Source of the DNA: CAYQDF01 sp964416175 | Lineage (GTDB): Bacteria; Chloroflexota; Anaerolineae; Anaerolineales; UBA4823 | Length of the DNA: 43,574 nucleotides | Direction: 5' to 3' | NCBI GenBank assembly: GCA_964416175.1 | Contig: CAYQDF010000014.1 | Location: 1-43,574 of the forward strand | Shown: piece after piece, positions 1-7,702 of the stretch | Layout of the letters: every line of letters begins with the position of its first letter | How positions within the stretch are numbered: position 1 is the stretch's first letter | Made by a program: the position numbers and the translations under genes | Notes under the pieces: generated by a model | Databases searched by the model: none | Told to the model about the DNA's origin: nothing | What the model saw: only the letters and a program-made list of their open reading frames with translations

Positions 1-638
1 CGAATGCCTGGTTGATCGGCGATATGCCCTACATGAGCTACCAGCCCAGCGTCGAGACTGCCATCCGGAACGCCGGGCGGTTCATGGCTGAAGCAGGCTG
101 TGACGCGATCAAACTCGAAGGGGGCGCGGAGATGGCTGACCGGATCGCCGGGATCGTGCGGGCGGGGATCCCGGCAATGGGTCACCTGGGCTTGACTCCG
201 CAGAGCGTCAGCGCCCTGGGTGGTTTCCGGTTGCAGGGCAAAGGCGCCCAGCAGGCTAAAAAGATCTGCGACGATGCCAAAGCGCTCGAAGAAGCTGGCG
301 CATTCGCGATTCTCCTGGAACTGGTCCCCGACCGCCTCTGCAAGCTGATCACGGAGCGCGCCAGACATTGCTTCATCATCAGCCTGGGTTCAGGTCCCTA
401 CGCACATGGCCAGCTCTTGATCTACCACGATGCCTTTGGCCTTTACCCGCGATTCAAGCCGCGCATGGCAAAGGTCTTTGCGGACGCCGGTAAGATGATC
501 CAGGATGGGCTGCACGAATATGTAAAGGAGGTCACCAACCGGGAATTTCCCCAGCCGGGGAACTGGTTTGGGATGCCAGATGAGGAATACGATGAACTGC
601 TGCGCCTGATCGACCATCCGGGTGACAGCCAGGTGTAG
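1..638 (+). CDS. PanB-like 3-methyl-2-oxobutanoate hydroxymethyltransferase (5' truncated)
   Basis: This is the C-terminal three quarters of a ketopantoate hydroxymethyltransferase family protein, the enzyme that adds a hydroxymethyl group from methylene-tetrahydrofolate to ketoisovalerate in pantothenate synthesis. The reading frame is open to the window edge, so roughly the first 65 residues are missing. Seen: the GDMPYMSY block with the metal-binding Asp, AIKLEGG with the conserved Lys and Glu, GHLGLTPQ with the conserved His, and LLELVP with the catalytic Glu. The next family block, usually IGIGAG followed by DGQ, reads IISLGSG and AHGQ here, so the part near the substrate pocket has diverged while the catalytic residues are kept. 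It lies 86 bp upstream of an unrecognised gene on the same strand. It may be PanB itself or a paralogue with a different keto acid substrate. Confidence 0.85.
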   Translation, partial: NAWLIGDMPYMSYQPSVETAIRNAGRFMAEAGCDAIKLEGGAEMADRIAGIVRAGIPAMGHLGLTPQSVSALGGFRLQGKGAQQAKKICDDAKALEEAGAFAILLELVPDRLCKLITERARHCFIISLGSGPYAHGQLLIYHDAFGLYPRFKPRMAKVFADAGKMIQDGLHEYVKEVTNREFPQPGNWFGMPDEEYDELLRLIDHPGDSQV

Positions 639-724
639 GAGCGCTGTGGACTTTCTCCCATGCATTGTTCTATCGATTCGCCGTGCCCCTGTCGTTACCA
701 ATTTACTCTCGAGGAGGCCACCCC

Positions 725-1990
725 ATGTCTGACGAATTGCGCAGAAGGTTGACAATCCCGGCTCACTGCCTGGATGACATCAATGCTGTGATGCTGGATC
801 CCGAAAGCCGCGTCATTAATGACTTCCTGGACGTTGTCGCCAGGTACGGGACGCCCGAAGAGATCAATCGGAAAGCCCAAGAGGCGCGCCAGCTGCCGAA
901 CCTGATCAGGCGGGTAGAAGCAGCCAAACCCGAGTATGTTGAGGATTTGCGCTGGCTCGAAGAGCAGCGCGATCGGGGCGCATTCATCAGCGTGGCAGAT
1001 TACCGGCGCAAAGTGCTGGGCGAAAAAGCGGACGAGATCGAGTGGAACGAGGACTGCCCGGTCACACTGGAGGTCAGCGCCACCCAGTATTTCCCATGGG
1101 TCATCCTGGCTGCCCGCCGCGCGATCCGGGAGGGCAGCCTCGTACCAGGGCGCTTCATCAAGGTGAGGAAAATGAAGGAACAGGAGGCGGATGGCGATCT
1201 GCCTGCCTTCATCGCCGCCATGCAAATCATTGGAGCAAGCTTCGTCGAAACACTGGACACCAAAGGCACGGACGGGTCGAACGTCCACCTTGGAGGACCG
1301 GAGACCATCACCGGCTATTTCGGCGGCATCGGGCAGCCAAACCGCCACGCTCTCCAATGGCTGGACGAGTACCTGTACTACTACACAAACTACGGCGTCC
1401 AACAGGTGCTGAATATCAATCCAGGCACGGTGATGCTCGGCTACATGCTCCACCGCCTGGGCGTCGACATCGAGTTCAAAATATCCGTATTCATGGGCAA
1501 CGACAACCCTTACGCCGCTTTCTGGACTCTGCTGGGCGCCAAGCTGTTCGCCCGACCCGACGGCTCCTCACCTTTGATCGGCTTCAACTGGAGCAACTCT
1601 ATCGACAACGAGACCATGGAGATCACCGCCCAGTTCCGGAAGCAGCTTGGGTTCGAGGACGTTGTCCGGTTCGAGCATCACATCGTGGAAGCTTACAAGA
1701 GCATCGTCCGCCAGCCGTACAACCGCCGGGCTGAGCTCGTCGAGATCGCCGATCACGTGCGCAATATCTCCGCCAAGCACGAAGGGGCCGATCCAGAAGT
1801 CGACGCCGCGCGCGACCACCCATCGGACATTCTGGATTATTTCAGAGAAAAAGAGGAGATCATCGCCTCGGGCGATTGGGAAGCATTGACCCAGAATTTT
1901 TTAGACAAGGTTGCCGCAACGAACAAGACAGCCTGGGCTCTGACCGAGCGAGGATTGGCGTTTGAGGCGGCGAAGCGGCTTCATCTATAG
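725..1990 (+). CDS. Conserved-looking protein of unknown function, 421 aa
   Basis: I do not recognise this family. The start at ATG 725 is chosen because a GAGGAGG ribosome binding site lies just upstream; the frame is open further to 665 but without such a site. The protein is soluble, with no signal peptide or membrane segment. It has an acidic helical N-terminal third (residues 1-120). A more ordered middle follows, with a glycine-rich stretch (TDGSNVHLGGPE and GYFGGIGQPN, about 200-225), a Tyr cluster (YLYYYTNYG, about 235-243) and NINPGTVMLGYML (about 248-260). The alternation of short hydrophobic strands and Gly/Asn-rich turns would suit a TIM-barrel enzyme, but that is inference. Its place directly after a PanB-like gene suggests a shared pathway. 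The last base of its TAG stop is the first base of an inverted-repeat element. Confidence 0.8.
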   Translation: MSDELRRRLTIPAHCLDDINAVMLDPESRVINDFLDVVARYGTPEEINRKAQEARQLPNLIRRVEAAKPEYVEDLRWLEEQRDRGAFISVADYRRKVLGEKADEIEWNEDCPVTLEVSATQYFPWVILAARRAIREGSLVPGRFIKVRKMKEQEADGDLPAFIAAMQIIGASFVETLDTKGTDGSNVHLGGPETITGYFGGIGQPNRHALQWLDEYLYYYTNYGVQQVLNINPGTVMLGYMLHRLGVDIEFKISVFMGNDNPYAAFWTLLGAKLFARPDGSSPLIGFNWSNSIDNETMEITAQFRKQLGFEDVVRFEHHIVEAYKSIVRQPYNRRAELVEIADHVRNISAKHEGADPEVDAARDHPSDILDYFREKEEIIASGDWEALTQNFLDKVAATNKTAWALTERGLAFEAAKRLHL

Positions 1991-2119
1991 GCATGGCTTC
2001 TGCTCGAGATATCCCTGCGAGCGGCTTTTACGAAGCAGTCTCCTCTGTGAACAGGGGGATTGCTTCGGCAAAGACCGCTTCGCAATGACAATTGCCCACG
2101 ACTTTGAGAAAGCCATGCC
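1990..2119. repeat. 130-bp palindromic element with 10-bp terminal inverted repeats (MITE/REP-like)
   Basis: GGCATGGCTT at 1990-1999 and AAGCCATGCC at 2110-2119 are perfect inverted repeats that bound the element. Inside, CGAAGCAGTCTCCT (2031-2044) pairs with GGGGGATTGCTTCG (2054-2067) over 14 positions including three G-U pairs. ATTGC (2059-2063) can also pair with GCAAT (2081-2085). There is no coding potential. The layout is that of a non-autonomous palindromic element. No clear target-site duplication is visible, so transposition is inference. The element begins inside the stop codon of the upstream gene. Confidence 0.6.
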
Positions 2120-2251
2120 AAAGAGGTCATCCGACCTCCAGTAAATGCCAATGTTCCTGTGATGATCGGGACATTTGCCACTATGAAAGCGCGGTGAATA
2201 CAGCGATAATACCAGGTGAGGATAGTTCCAGAGTTCACAAGGAGCGCAGGT

Positions 2252-2818
2252 ATGATCACAAAAGAGGAAGTCGCATACCGCCAGCTGGTCACCCTGCCGG
2301 ACGGCACGCGTGTGCTCTTCCGGCCACTCACCGCGGACGACCGCCAGGCACTGATCGCGTTATTTTCGAATGTCTCCGCTGAAGATTTGCGTTACATGCG
2401 ACACAAAGTGACCGACCCAAAGCTGGTGGGGAAATGGGTGGACGAGCTGGATTACAACCGAGTCCTTCCCCTGGTCGCTGTGATCGGCGAAAACATCGTC
2501 GGGAACGCCACGCTGCATTTCGGAGAAGGCCCCGCCCGGCACCGCGCGGAAGTGCGGATCTTCCTTGCCAAGGAGATTCGCCGCCGGGGAGTAGGAACCC
2601 GCATGCTCCAGGCATTGATCGACCTTGCCAGGCGGCGCAATATCTACATGATCGAAGCACAGATCATCAACGACCAGACGACGACGATCAAGGCATTCCA
2701 AAAGCTTGGCTTTGAGATGAAATGCGTCCTCGAAGACTATTTCATCCTGCCAGACGGGGAACTCCGGGATGTCGCCCACCTCATTCTGAGGCTGCGCGAT
2801 TCGGGTGGAGAGTTCTAA
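2252..2818 (+). CDS. GNAT-family N-acetyltransferase
   Basis: A 188-residue acyl-CoA-dependent acetyltransferase. ATG 2252 is chosen because AAGGAG (2239-2244) sits seven bases upstream; a GTG at 2216 in the same frame has no such site. The GNAT core is seen in the second half. The strand AEVRIFLAKE is followed by the acetyl-CoA pyrophosphate-binding loop RRRGVGTRML (about 118-127), then an amphipathic helix and the strand with FQKLGFEMK near residue 155, the usual end of the fold. The N-terminal part (VLFRPLTADDRQAL) resembles the GNAT domains attached to acyl-CoA synthetases and protein lysine acetylases, but the substrate cannot be read from sequence. Its last 38 bp overlap the convergent SDR fragment. 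Confidence 0.85.
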   Translation: MITKEEVAYRQLVTLPDGTRVLFRPLTADDRQALIALFSNVSAEDLRYMRHKVTDPKLVGKWVDELDYNRVLPLVAVIGENIVGNATLHFGEGPARHRAEVRIFLAKEIRRRGVGTRMLQALIDLARRRNIYMIEAQIINDQTTTIKAFQKLGFEMKCVLEDYFILPDGELRDVAHLILRLRDSGGEF

Positions 2819-3189
2819 ACGACACGCCAGTCATCGATTCGCTCACTTCCCATAACCGCTGTGCCAGTCCAGAATCATATGAAGAGGGAGACGACCGGCG
2901 CGGCTGGCAGTTGACGAAGTATTTCCCCGTGATCCCATCGACCTCCGGAGAGGATGCCAGATAAACACTGGTCCGGGCGCCTTCTTCGGGGGTCTTTCCG
3001 CTGACCGCCTGGGTGAGCCGGATTCCCAGGCGTACGATCGGACCGTTGTTGTGTCCGAAATGGGTGGCGACAAATCCCGGGTGAAGGGCATTCACAGCAA
3101 CCCGAGTCCCAGTCAACCGCCGCGCAAGTTCGTACGTGAACAGCACGTTTGCCAGTTTGCTTTGTCCATAGGCCCCGAAGCCCAGCATC
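2781..3189 (-). CDS. Short-chain dehydrogenase/reductase, C-terminal part (cut by gap)
   Basis: C-terminal half of a classical NAD(P)-dependent SDR of the retinol dehydrogenase-like type. Seen just after the gap is AYGQSKLANVLF, which holds the catalytic Tyr and Lys (YxxxK), then the conserved VNALHPGFVATHF loop and a normal end (GKYFVNC, RLWEVSE). The stop overlaps the convergent acetyltransferase by 38 bp. The fragment runs into the N run, so its N-terminus is missing. The same alignment column (AYAQS) is also encoded on the other side of the gap with different codons, so this fragment and the next one are probably not two pieces of one gene. Confidence 0.8.
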
Positions 3190-3199
3190 NNNNNNNNNN
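3190..3199. other. Scaffold gap (10 N)
   Basis: Ten undetermined bases join two contigs. Ten is a typical placeholder length, so the real distance is unknown. The gap falls inside SDR coding sequence and breaks the reading frame, so everything left of it (1-3189) is linked to the rest only by scaffolding. Confidence 0.98.
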
Positions 3200-3709
3200 T
3201 GATTGGGCGTATGCTTTCCAGCCGTTGTATCGGTTTTTCATTTCCAGGTCATCAAAATGGATCGCTCCGCTCTGATGCGCTTGCGAAGATACGTTCACTA
3301 TCCGCGCCGAGGGGGCGGCCAGAATCAGGTCCAGCAGCAGATTCGTGAGCAGAAAATAATTGAGGTGATTCAAGGCAAAAGTCATTTCGATGCCTTCCCC
3401 GGTCACCTGCCGCCGGAAGAAAAAACCACCCGCGTTGTTGACCAGCACATCTAGCCGGTCATGGCGCTTTCGAAAATCTTCAGCCAACACCCGAACCTGT
3501 GCAAGCTGCGCGAGGTCGCAGACGAGGAATTCGACCTGGGGATTCCCAGTCACCAGGCGTATTTCCTGGGATATAGCTGCGCACTTCGCCGCATTGCGCC
3601 CCACCCCAACCACGGCGGCGCCCATCTCGGCCAGGCGGAGCGCTGTCACCTTGCCGATCCCGGCTGTTGCGCCGGTAACCATGATTGTCTTTCCAGAGAG
3701 ATCATCCAT
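3200..3709 (-). CDS. Short-chain dehydrogenase/reductase, N-terminal part (cut by gap)
   Basis: N-terminal 170 residues of a classical SDR. The start is ATG 3709, placing the Rossmann motif TGATAGIGK at residues 12-20, the normal family position; the frame stays open upstream but without family similarity. Also seen are the NNAG motif (about residue 95), VNVSS with the catalytic Ser (about 145), and YNGWKAYAQS with the catalytic Tyr, right at the gap. The protein would reduce or oxidise a carbonyl or hydroxyl group with NAD(P); the substrate is unknown. The Lys of YxxxK and the substrate-binding C-terminus lie beyond the gap. The C-terminal fragment on the other contig repeats the AYxQS column, suggesting two homologous genes or strain variants. 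Confidence 0.82.
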
Positions 3710-3853
3710 GTCTGTTTCCAATCTGATCACTTGAATAGCGGATGACAGGCGGTGTTCGATGATCACGTGATAGAATTTTCGCCAGACAGGTGTTTTTGGG
3801 CAACCTGTGCGACCAGCTTTAACATGAATTCGGGATCGAACCAACCACGCGCA

Positions 3854-3971
3854 GAGCGGAGAGGCGGGCTTCTGCGACTACTCCCGCCCAAGTTCGGGAC
3901 TTTGACTCCGTTCCGCTCAGACATGTCCCGCGGGTACTGAGGGGATGCCCGCCGCGCAGTCGAAGCGGCGG
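3854..3971 (+). promoter_or_regulatory. Structured intergenic leader before the methyltransferase gene (candidate cis-regulatory RNA)
   Basis: The 302-base space 3710-4011 has no convincing gene but strong potential structure. GAGCGGA (3854-3860) pairs with TCCGCTC (3912-3918) and closes a junction holding two hairpins: GGCGGG (3863-3868) with CCCGCC (3883-3888), and AAGT (3890-3893) with ACTT (3899-3902). An alternative pairing, CGGAG (3857-3861) with CTCCG (3906-3910), excludes the closing helix. A further hairpin, CCGCCGC (3949-3955) with GCGGCGG (3965-3971), lies about 25 bases before the AAGGAG site of the gene starting at 4012. I do not recognise a known riboswitch class. Confidence 0.4.
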
Positions 3972-4011
3972 TTATTCCGAACTGACGCAGCATTAAGGAG
4001 ACCTGTTAGGG

Positions 4012-4587
4012 ATGCCACACCCTGACGCAGTCCGATGGAACGCTCGCTACATGCAGGAATGCGAGAGCTGGCTTGCGCGTCCTCCGAAAGATCTGCTGAC
4101 AAAGCACGTGGACCTTCTTCCAGAGGCCGGGCTGGCCCTGGATGCCGCAAGCGGCGTATCCGCCAATGGGTTGTTCCTTGCCCGGCGCGGCCTTCATGTG
4201 ATCGCCCTGGATATCTCCGAGTACGCCCTCCGTCTGGCAGTGGAACGAGCGAGGGAACAGGAACTTTGGTTAGCTGCAGCCGTCTACGACCTTTCTGCGC
4301 CCTGGCTCCCGCCTTGCAGGTTCGATGTCATTCTTAATTTTCATTTCCTCGAGCGCGCCACTCTACCGGTCTACGCTTCTGCGCTCAAGTCCGGCGGACT
4401 GCTCTTTTTCGAATCATTCGTAAAAATCGAGAATGTGCCAGAAAATCCGGTTTACTATTTCGATCCCGGCGAACTAAAGGATTATTACAGCAATTACGAA
4501 ATCATCTATTACCAGGAATCGCATCTGCCGCCCGGCGAACGGCATCCTGAGAGAGGCCTCGCGCAGCTGGTCGCTCGCAAACCCTGA
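4012..4587 (+). CDS. Class I SAM-dependent methyltransferase (TehB-like)
   Basis: A 191-residue protein with the Rossmann-type methyltransferase fold. Motif I reads LDAASGVSANGLFLARRG (about 42-59), a slightly loose version of the Gly-rich SAM loop. It is followed by the acidic end of strand 2 (VIALDIS, about 63-69) and motif IV (FDVILNFHFLER, about 105-116). The overall plan and size match small TehB/YjhP-type methyltransferases acting on small molecules; the acceptor is unknown. ATG 4012 is supported by AAGGAG at 3995-4000, 11 bases upstream. The leader is unusually structured. A convergent SCP2-like gene follows after 18 bp. Confidence 0.82.
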   Translation: MPHPDAVRWNARYMQECESWLARPPKDLLTKHVDLLPEAGLALDAASGVSANGLFLARRGLHVIALDISEYALRLAVERAREQELWLAAAVYDLSAPWLPPCRFDVILNFHFLERATLPVYASALKSGGLLFFESFVKIENVPENPVYYFDPGELKDYYSNYEIIYYQESHLPPGERHPERGLAQLVARKP

Positions 4588-4605
4588 ATGCGCTAAAGGG
4601 ATCCA

Positions 4606-5010
4606 TCACAACACCTCATCCGTGACCTCCTGGGCACAGCGCACGAAGTCCAGCACCGTCGGGACATTGCGCATCATCACCGCCATACTGCCCTGGACCT
4701 GGAGCTTCCGCGTCATCATCGCCTGCATGGGGTGCATCTCGCCTTTTAGAACACGAATAAAATTCTCGTAAGGCGCCCTGAGTGTGAACGCCGGCTTCAG
4801 ACCCGAGAGGTCCTTCCCGTAGGCTGCCTCTCTGCAGGTCCCATGCCAGAGGTCCAAATAGATCACAACCTTCTGTTTGAGCGGTCCGCCTGGTTCGATG
4901 TCGAACACCAGGTCGCCTTCCCAATTACGTGCAATGCGGGCATACTGCTCGTCTGAATTCAGCTTGTCCATCAGAGCCTGGGTCCATTCTGGGGATGGAA
5001 ATTTCGCCAT
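4606..5010 (-). CDS. SCP2 sterol-binding-domain protein
   Basis: A 134-residue single-domain protein of the SCP2 lipid-carrier fold. Seen are an N-terminal helix, the VFDIEPGGP and VVIYLDLWHG strands, and a C-terminal FIRVLKGEMHPMQAMMTRKLQVQGSM block, which corresponds to the SCP2 signature of a Gly-containing helix followed by a KLQVxG strand. Members bind fatty acyl or sterol-like lipids in a hydrophobic tunnel; in bacteria the ligand is mostly unknown. The start at 5010 is supported by GGAGGT upstream on the minus strand. It faces the methyltransferase gene and is transcribed away from the tRNA region. Confidence 0.85.
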   Translation of the reverse strand: MAKFPSPEWTQALMDKLNSDEQYARIARNWEGDLVFDIEPGGPLKQKVVIYLDLWHGTCREAAYGKDLSGLKPAFTLRAPYENFIRVLKGEMHPMQAMMTRKLQVQGSMAVMMRNVPTVLDFVRCAQEVTDEVL

Positions 5011-5191
5011 GGTGACCTCCGACGCTGTACAAACTCCTCAAGCCTCGACCTTCCTCTCCCTGGGCGAGAGAATATCCGCCAGCTCTTGCTAAATTCACCG
5101 ACATAATCTATTCTTATAGCCGGCGTTCACCCACCAGCGCCAGCAGATGAAGAAAACCGCCCCACACCAGTCGAAGTTGGAAGTGGCTCAG

Positions 5192-5273
5192 TGCGCTGGG
5201 TGGGAGTTGAACCCACACGCCTTGCGGCACATGGCCCTCAACCATGCCTGTCTGCCAATTCCAGCACCAGCGC
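5192..5273 (-). tRNA. tRNA-Leu (anticodon GAG)
   Basis: On the minus strand GCGCTGG (from 5273) pairs with CCAGCGC (ending 5193) as a perfect 7-bp acceptor stem with discriminator A at 5192. The anticodon arm CATGG-TTGAGGG-CCATG gives anticodon GAG, which reads Leu CUC and CUU codons. The extra arm TGCCGCAAGGC is long, as expected for a class II tRNA-Leu, and the T arm holds GGTTCAACTCC. The CCA end is not encoded. Confidence 0.95.
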
Positions 5274-5285
5274 GGAAGCACAGGT

Positions 5286-5313
5286 ATTATAATCTTCTCT
5301 GGAGAGCTGTCAA
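5286..5313 (-). promoter_or_regulatory. Promoter of tRNA-Leu
   Basis: On the minus strand TTGACA (5313-5308) is followed after 16 bases by TATAAT (5291-5286), a full consensus sigma-70-type promoter, about 13 bases before the tRNA 5' end. The -10 lies in the palindrome ATTATAAT (5286-5293), so TATAAT is also present on the plus strand (5288-5293), facing plsX. Confidence 0.8.
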
Positions 5314-5403
5314 TAGGTGCACATCGCGAGCGCTGCGCGACCCCTGGGATTTCAGCTGTCCGCGAGTCTTCGGTGAAGTTTTCACCCCGATTCAGGAGCA
5401 TCT

Positions 5404-6432
5404 ATGCGCATTGTCTTGGACGCAATGGGCAGCGACGATTGCCCAGAACCCGAAGTTAAGGCAGCGGTACAGGCCGCTGCCCAGTTTGGCGATGAGATTC
5501 TGCTCGTCGGCCCAGAAGACCAGCTGCGCCGCCGCCTCCAGACAGTCAATGGCTCTGCGAGCCTGGTCCAGATCGTCTCTGCCCCGGAAGCCATCACCAT
5601 GCATGATAAGGGGCTGGCTCTGGCATTGAAAGCCAAGCGCCCTCAGGCAAGGAATTCCATGGCAGTCGGCATCGACCTCGTGAAAAGAGGCGAAGCGCAG
5701 GCGTTCGTGACCGCCGGGAACACCGGCGGCGCCATGGCGACCGCCTTTTACCGACTGGGCACGATGCCCGGTGTGGAACGCCCTGCTCTGACAGCCCTCT
5801 TTCCGGTCAAAGACGGCTACTGCGTCGTGCTGGATATCGGCGCCAACCCCGACTGCAAACCAGAGCACCTTTACCAGTTCGCGGTGATGGGATCCATCTA
5901 CGCGGAAAAAGTCCTTTCAGTCAAGGAGCCCAGGGTCGGCCTGCTGTCGAACGGTGAAGAACCCGGCAAAGGCAACCAGCTGATCAAAGACACCTTCCCC
6001 CTCTTGCAGTCCAGCCGTTTGAATTTCATTGGCAATGTAGAGGGCAAAGAGTTGTTCGGTGGAGAGGCAGATGTGGTAGTGACCGATGGATTTACCGGCA
6101 ACATCCTGCTGAAGTCCAGCGAAGCGGTCGCGAAATTGATCACCGATACGCTGCGGCAGGAAATTATGAGCAGCCTCCGCACCAAGATCGGTGGCGCCAT
6201 CGCCAGACCGGCGTTCACGGCTATCCGAAGAAAGCTGGACCCCCGCGAAGTCGGCGCAGCCCCTCTTTTGGGGGTGGCCGGACTGGTATTCATCGGTCAC
6301 GGTCGGTCGGATGCGTACGCCCTGGTGAGCGCCATTCAGGTCGCCCGCCAGGCTGTGAAACGTGATTTGATGGGGGCGATGGCAGACGCGATCGCAGCGC
6401 AGTTGAAATCTGCGGAACCAGCAGAAGCATGA
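5404..6432 (+). CDS. plsX: Phosphate acyltransferase PlsX
   Basis: PlsX makes acyl-phosphate from acyl-ACP and phosphate, the first step of phospholipid synthesis in bacteria that use PlsY. The protein is 342 residues, the usual family length. Seen: the N-terminal VLDAMGSDDCPEPEV block, FVTAGNTGGAMA (about 101-112), LDIGANPDCKPEHL (about 144-157), LLSNGEEPGKG (about 181-191) and VVTDGFTGNILLKSSE (about 225-240), all family signatures. ATG 5404 is preceded by AGGAG. The stop codon overlaps the start of fabF by four bases, indicating translational coupling of phospholipid and fatty acid synthesis genes. Confidence 0.96.
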   Translation: MRIVLDAMGSDDCPEPEVKAAVQAAAQFGDEILLVGPEDQLRRRLQTVNGSASLVQIVSAPEAITMHDKGLALALKAKRPQARNSMAVGIDLVKRGEAQAFVTAGNTGGAMATAFYRLGTMPGVERPALTALFPVKDGYCVVLDIGANPDCKPEHLYQFAVMGSIYAEKVLSVKEPRVGLLSNGEEPGKGNQLIKDTFPLLQSSRLNFIGNVEGKELFGGEADVVVTDGFTGNILLKSSEAVAKLITDTLRQEIMSSLRTKIGGAIARPAFTAIRRKLDPREVGAAPLLGVAGLVFIGHGRSDAYALVSAIQVARQAVKRDLMGAMADAIAAQLKSAEPAEA

Positions 6433-7679
6433 TGAGCCAGCCGCGCGTCGTCATCACCGGGCTTGGCGCGCTGTCGCCCCTGGGCACCTCCGTCGAAAGC
6501 TATTGGAACGGCCTGGTGGAGGGGCGATCAGGCATCCGCCGGATCACGCACTTCGATCCAGCAGACCTCCCATGCCAGATCGCTGGGGAGATTCCGGATT
6601 TCGACCCGGCTGAATTCATGGATAAGAAGGACGCGCGCCGGATGGCCCGATCGTCTCAGATCGCTCTGGCAGCTGCGATCGAGGCCGTGGCAGACGCCGG
6701 CCTGCCGGAGAGCATGCCGGATCCCGAGCGGGTCGCAATTTCCTTCGGGACTGGGATCGGCGGTCTCGATGTTTACGATGACGCCAGCCAGGTCTATCGG
6801 GAGAAAGGTTACGAGCGGGTCAGCCCATTCGCCCTGCCGGCCAGCATTCCGAATATGGCAGCATTCGCCATCGGCCAGCGGTTCCGATGCCTCGGTCCGA
6901 ACTGCACCATAACGACCGCCTGCGCGACCAGCACCCAGGCGGTTGGCGAAGGCGTGGAGATGATCCGGAGAGGCATCGCAGACATCGTGATCTCGGGCGG
7001 CACCGAAGCCATGATCCGGGACTTCGCCGTTGTCGGCTTCATCGCCATGCGCGCCCTGCCCGTGAATTTCAACCACTGCCCGGAGAAAGCCTCTCGCCCT
7101 TTTGATGCACGGAGAGAAGGTTTCGTCTTTTCCGAGGGCGCTGGCGTGCTCGTACTGGAGGACCTGGCACACGCCCTGCAGCGGGGCGCGCGGATTTACG
7201 CTGAAGTCGTCGGGCATGCCGCCTCTTCAGACGGTTATCACATCGCCGCAATGGACCCGGCGGGGGCTGGCCCGGCCCGGACGATGCGGTGGGCCCTCGA
7301 GGATGCCAGGATATCCCCGGTGGATATCGGGTACATCAATGCCCATGGTTCCAGCACCAAGCTGAACGATGCCACGGAGACTCAGGCGATCAAAGCTGTA
7401 TTCAAAGATCATGCCTACCAGGTCGCCATCAGCTCGACCAAGTCGATGATCGGGCACGCAATGGGCGCCTCAGGCGCGCTGGAAGCCATCGTATGTACGC
7501 TGGCCATCAAAAATGGGTTGATCCCGCCCACGATTAATTATGAGAACCCCGATCCGGATTGTGATCTGGATTACGTCCCCAACCGGGCACGGTCGGCGTC
7601 TCTCGAGTATGCCCTTTCGAACTCTTTCGGCCTTGGCGGGCAGAACGCCTGCCTGGTCATCAAGAAATTTCACGAATAA
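6429..7679 (+). CDS. fabF: 3-oxoacyl-ACP synthase II (KAS II)
   Basis: FabF condenses malonyl-ACP with a growing acyl-ACP in fatty acid elongation. The 416-residue length fits. The catalytic triad is complete: Cys165 in TTACATSTQA, His306 in INAHGSST and His343 in MIGHAMGASGA, with the conserved Lys338 in SSTKSM. The C-terminal SNSFGLGGQNACLV is typical. The first ATG (6429) overlaps the plsX stop; a second ATG follows immediately at 6432. No acpP or fabD is next to it; acpP lies 20 kb away in this window. Confidence 0.96.
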   Translation: MMSQPRVVITGLGALSPLGTSVESYWNGLVEGRSGIRRITHFDPADLPCQIAGEIPDFDPAEFMDKKDARRMARSSQIALAAAIEAVADAGLPESMPDPERVAISFGTGIGGLDVYDDASQVYREKGYERVSPFALPASIPNMAAFAIGQRFRCLGPNCTITTACATSTQAVGEGVEMIRRGIADIVISGGTEAMIRDFAVVGFIAMRALPVNFNHCPEKASRPFDARREGFVFSEGAGVLVLEDLAHALQRGARIYAEVVGHAASSDGYHIAAMDPAGAGPARTMRWALEDARISPVDIGYINAHGSSTKLNDATETQAIKAVFKDHAYQVAISSTKSMIGHAMGASGALEAIVCTLAIKNGLIPPTINYENPDPDCDLDYVPNRARSASLEYALSNSFGLGGQNACLVIKKFHE

Positions 7680-7702
7680 GGTGAGGCTCAGATCATACAA
7701 CT

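Noticed and set aside
3763..3993. A 76-codon minus-strand frame with a tRNA T-loop-like piece (GGTTCGATCCC)
   Set aside because: No acceptor stem or anticodon arm can be built around it, so no tRNA is called; the frame shows no family and lies in the structured leader region.
5147..5629. A 160-codon plus-strand frame before plsX
   Set aside because: It reads through the tRNA-Leu gene in antisense and into plsX in the wrong frame.
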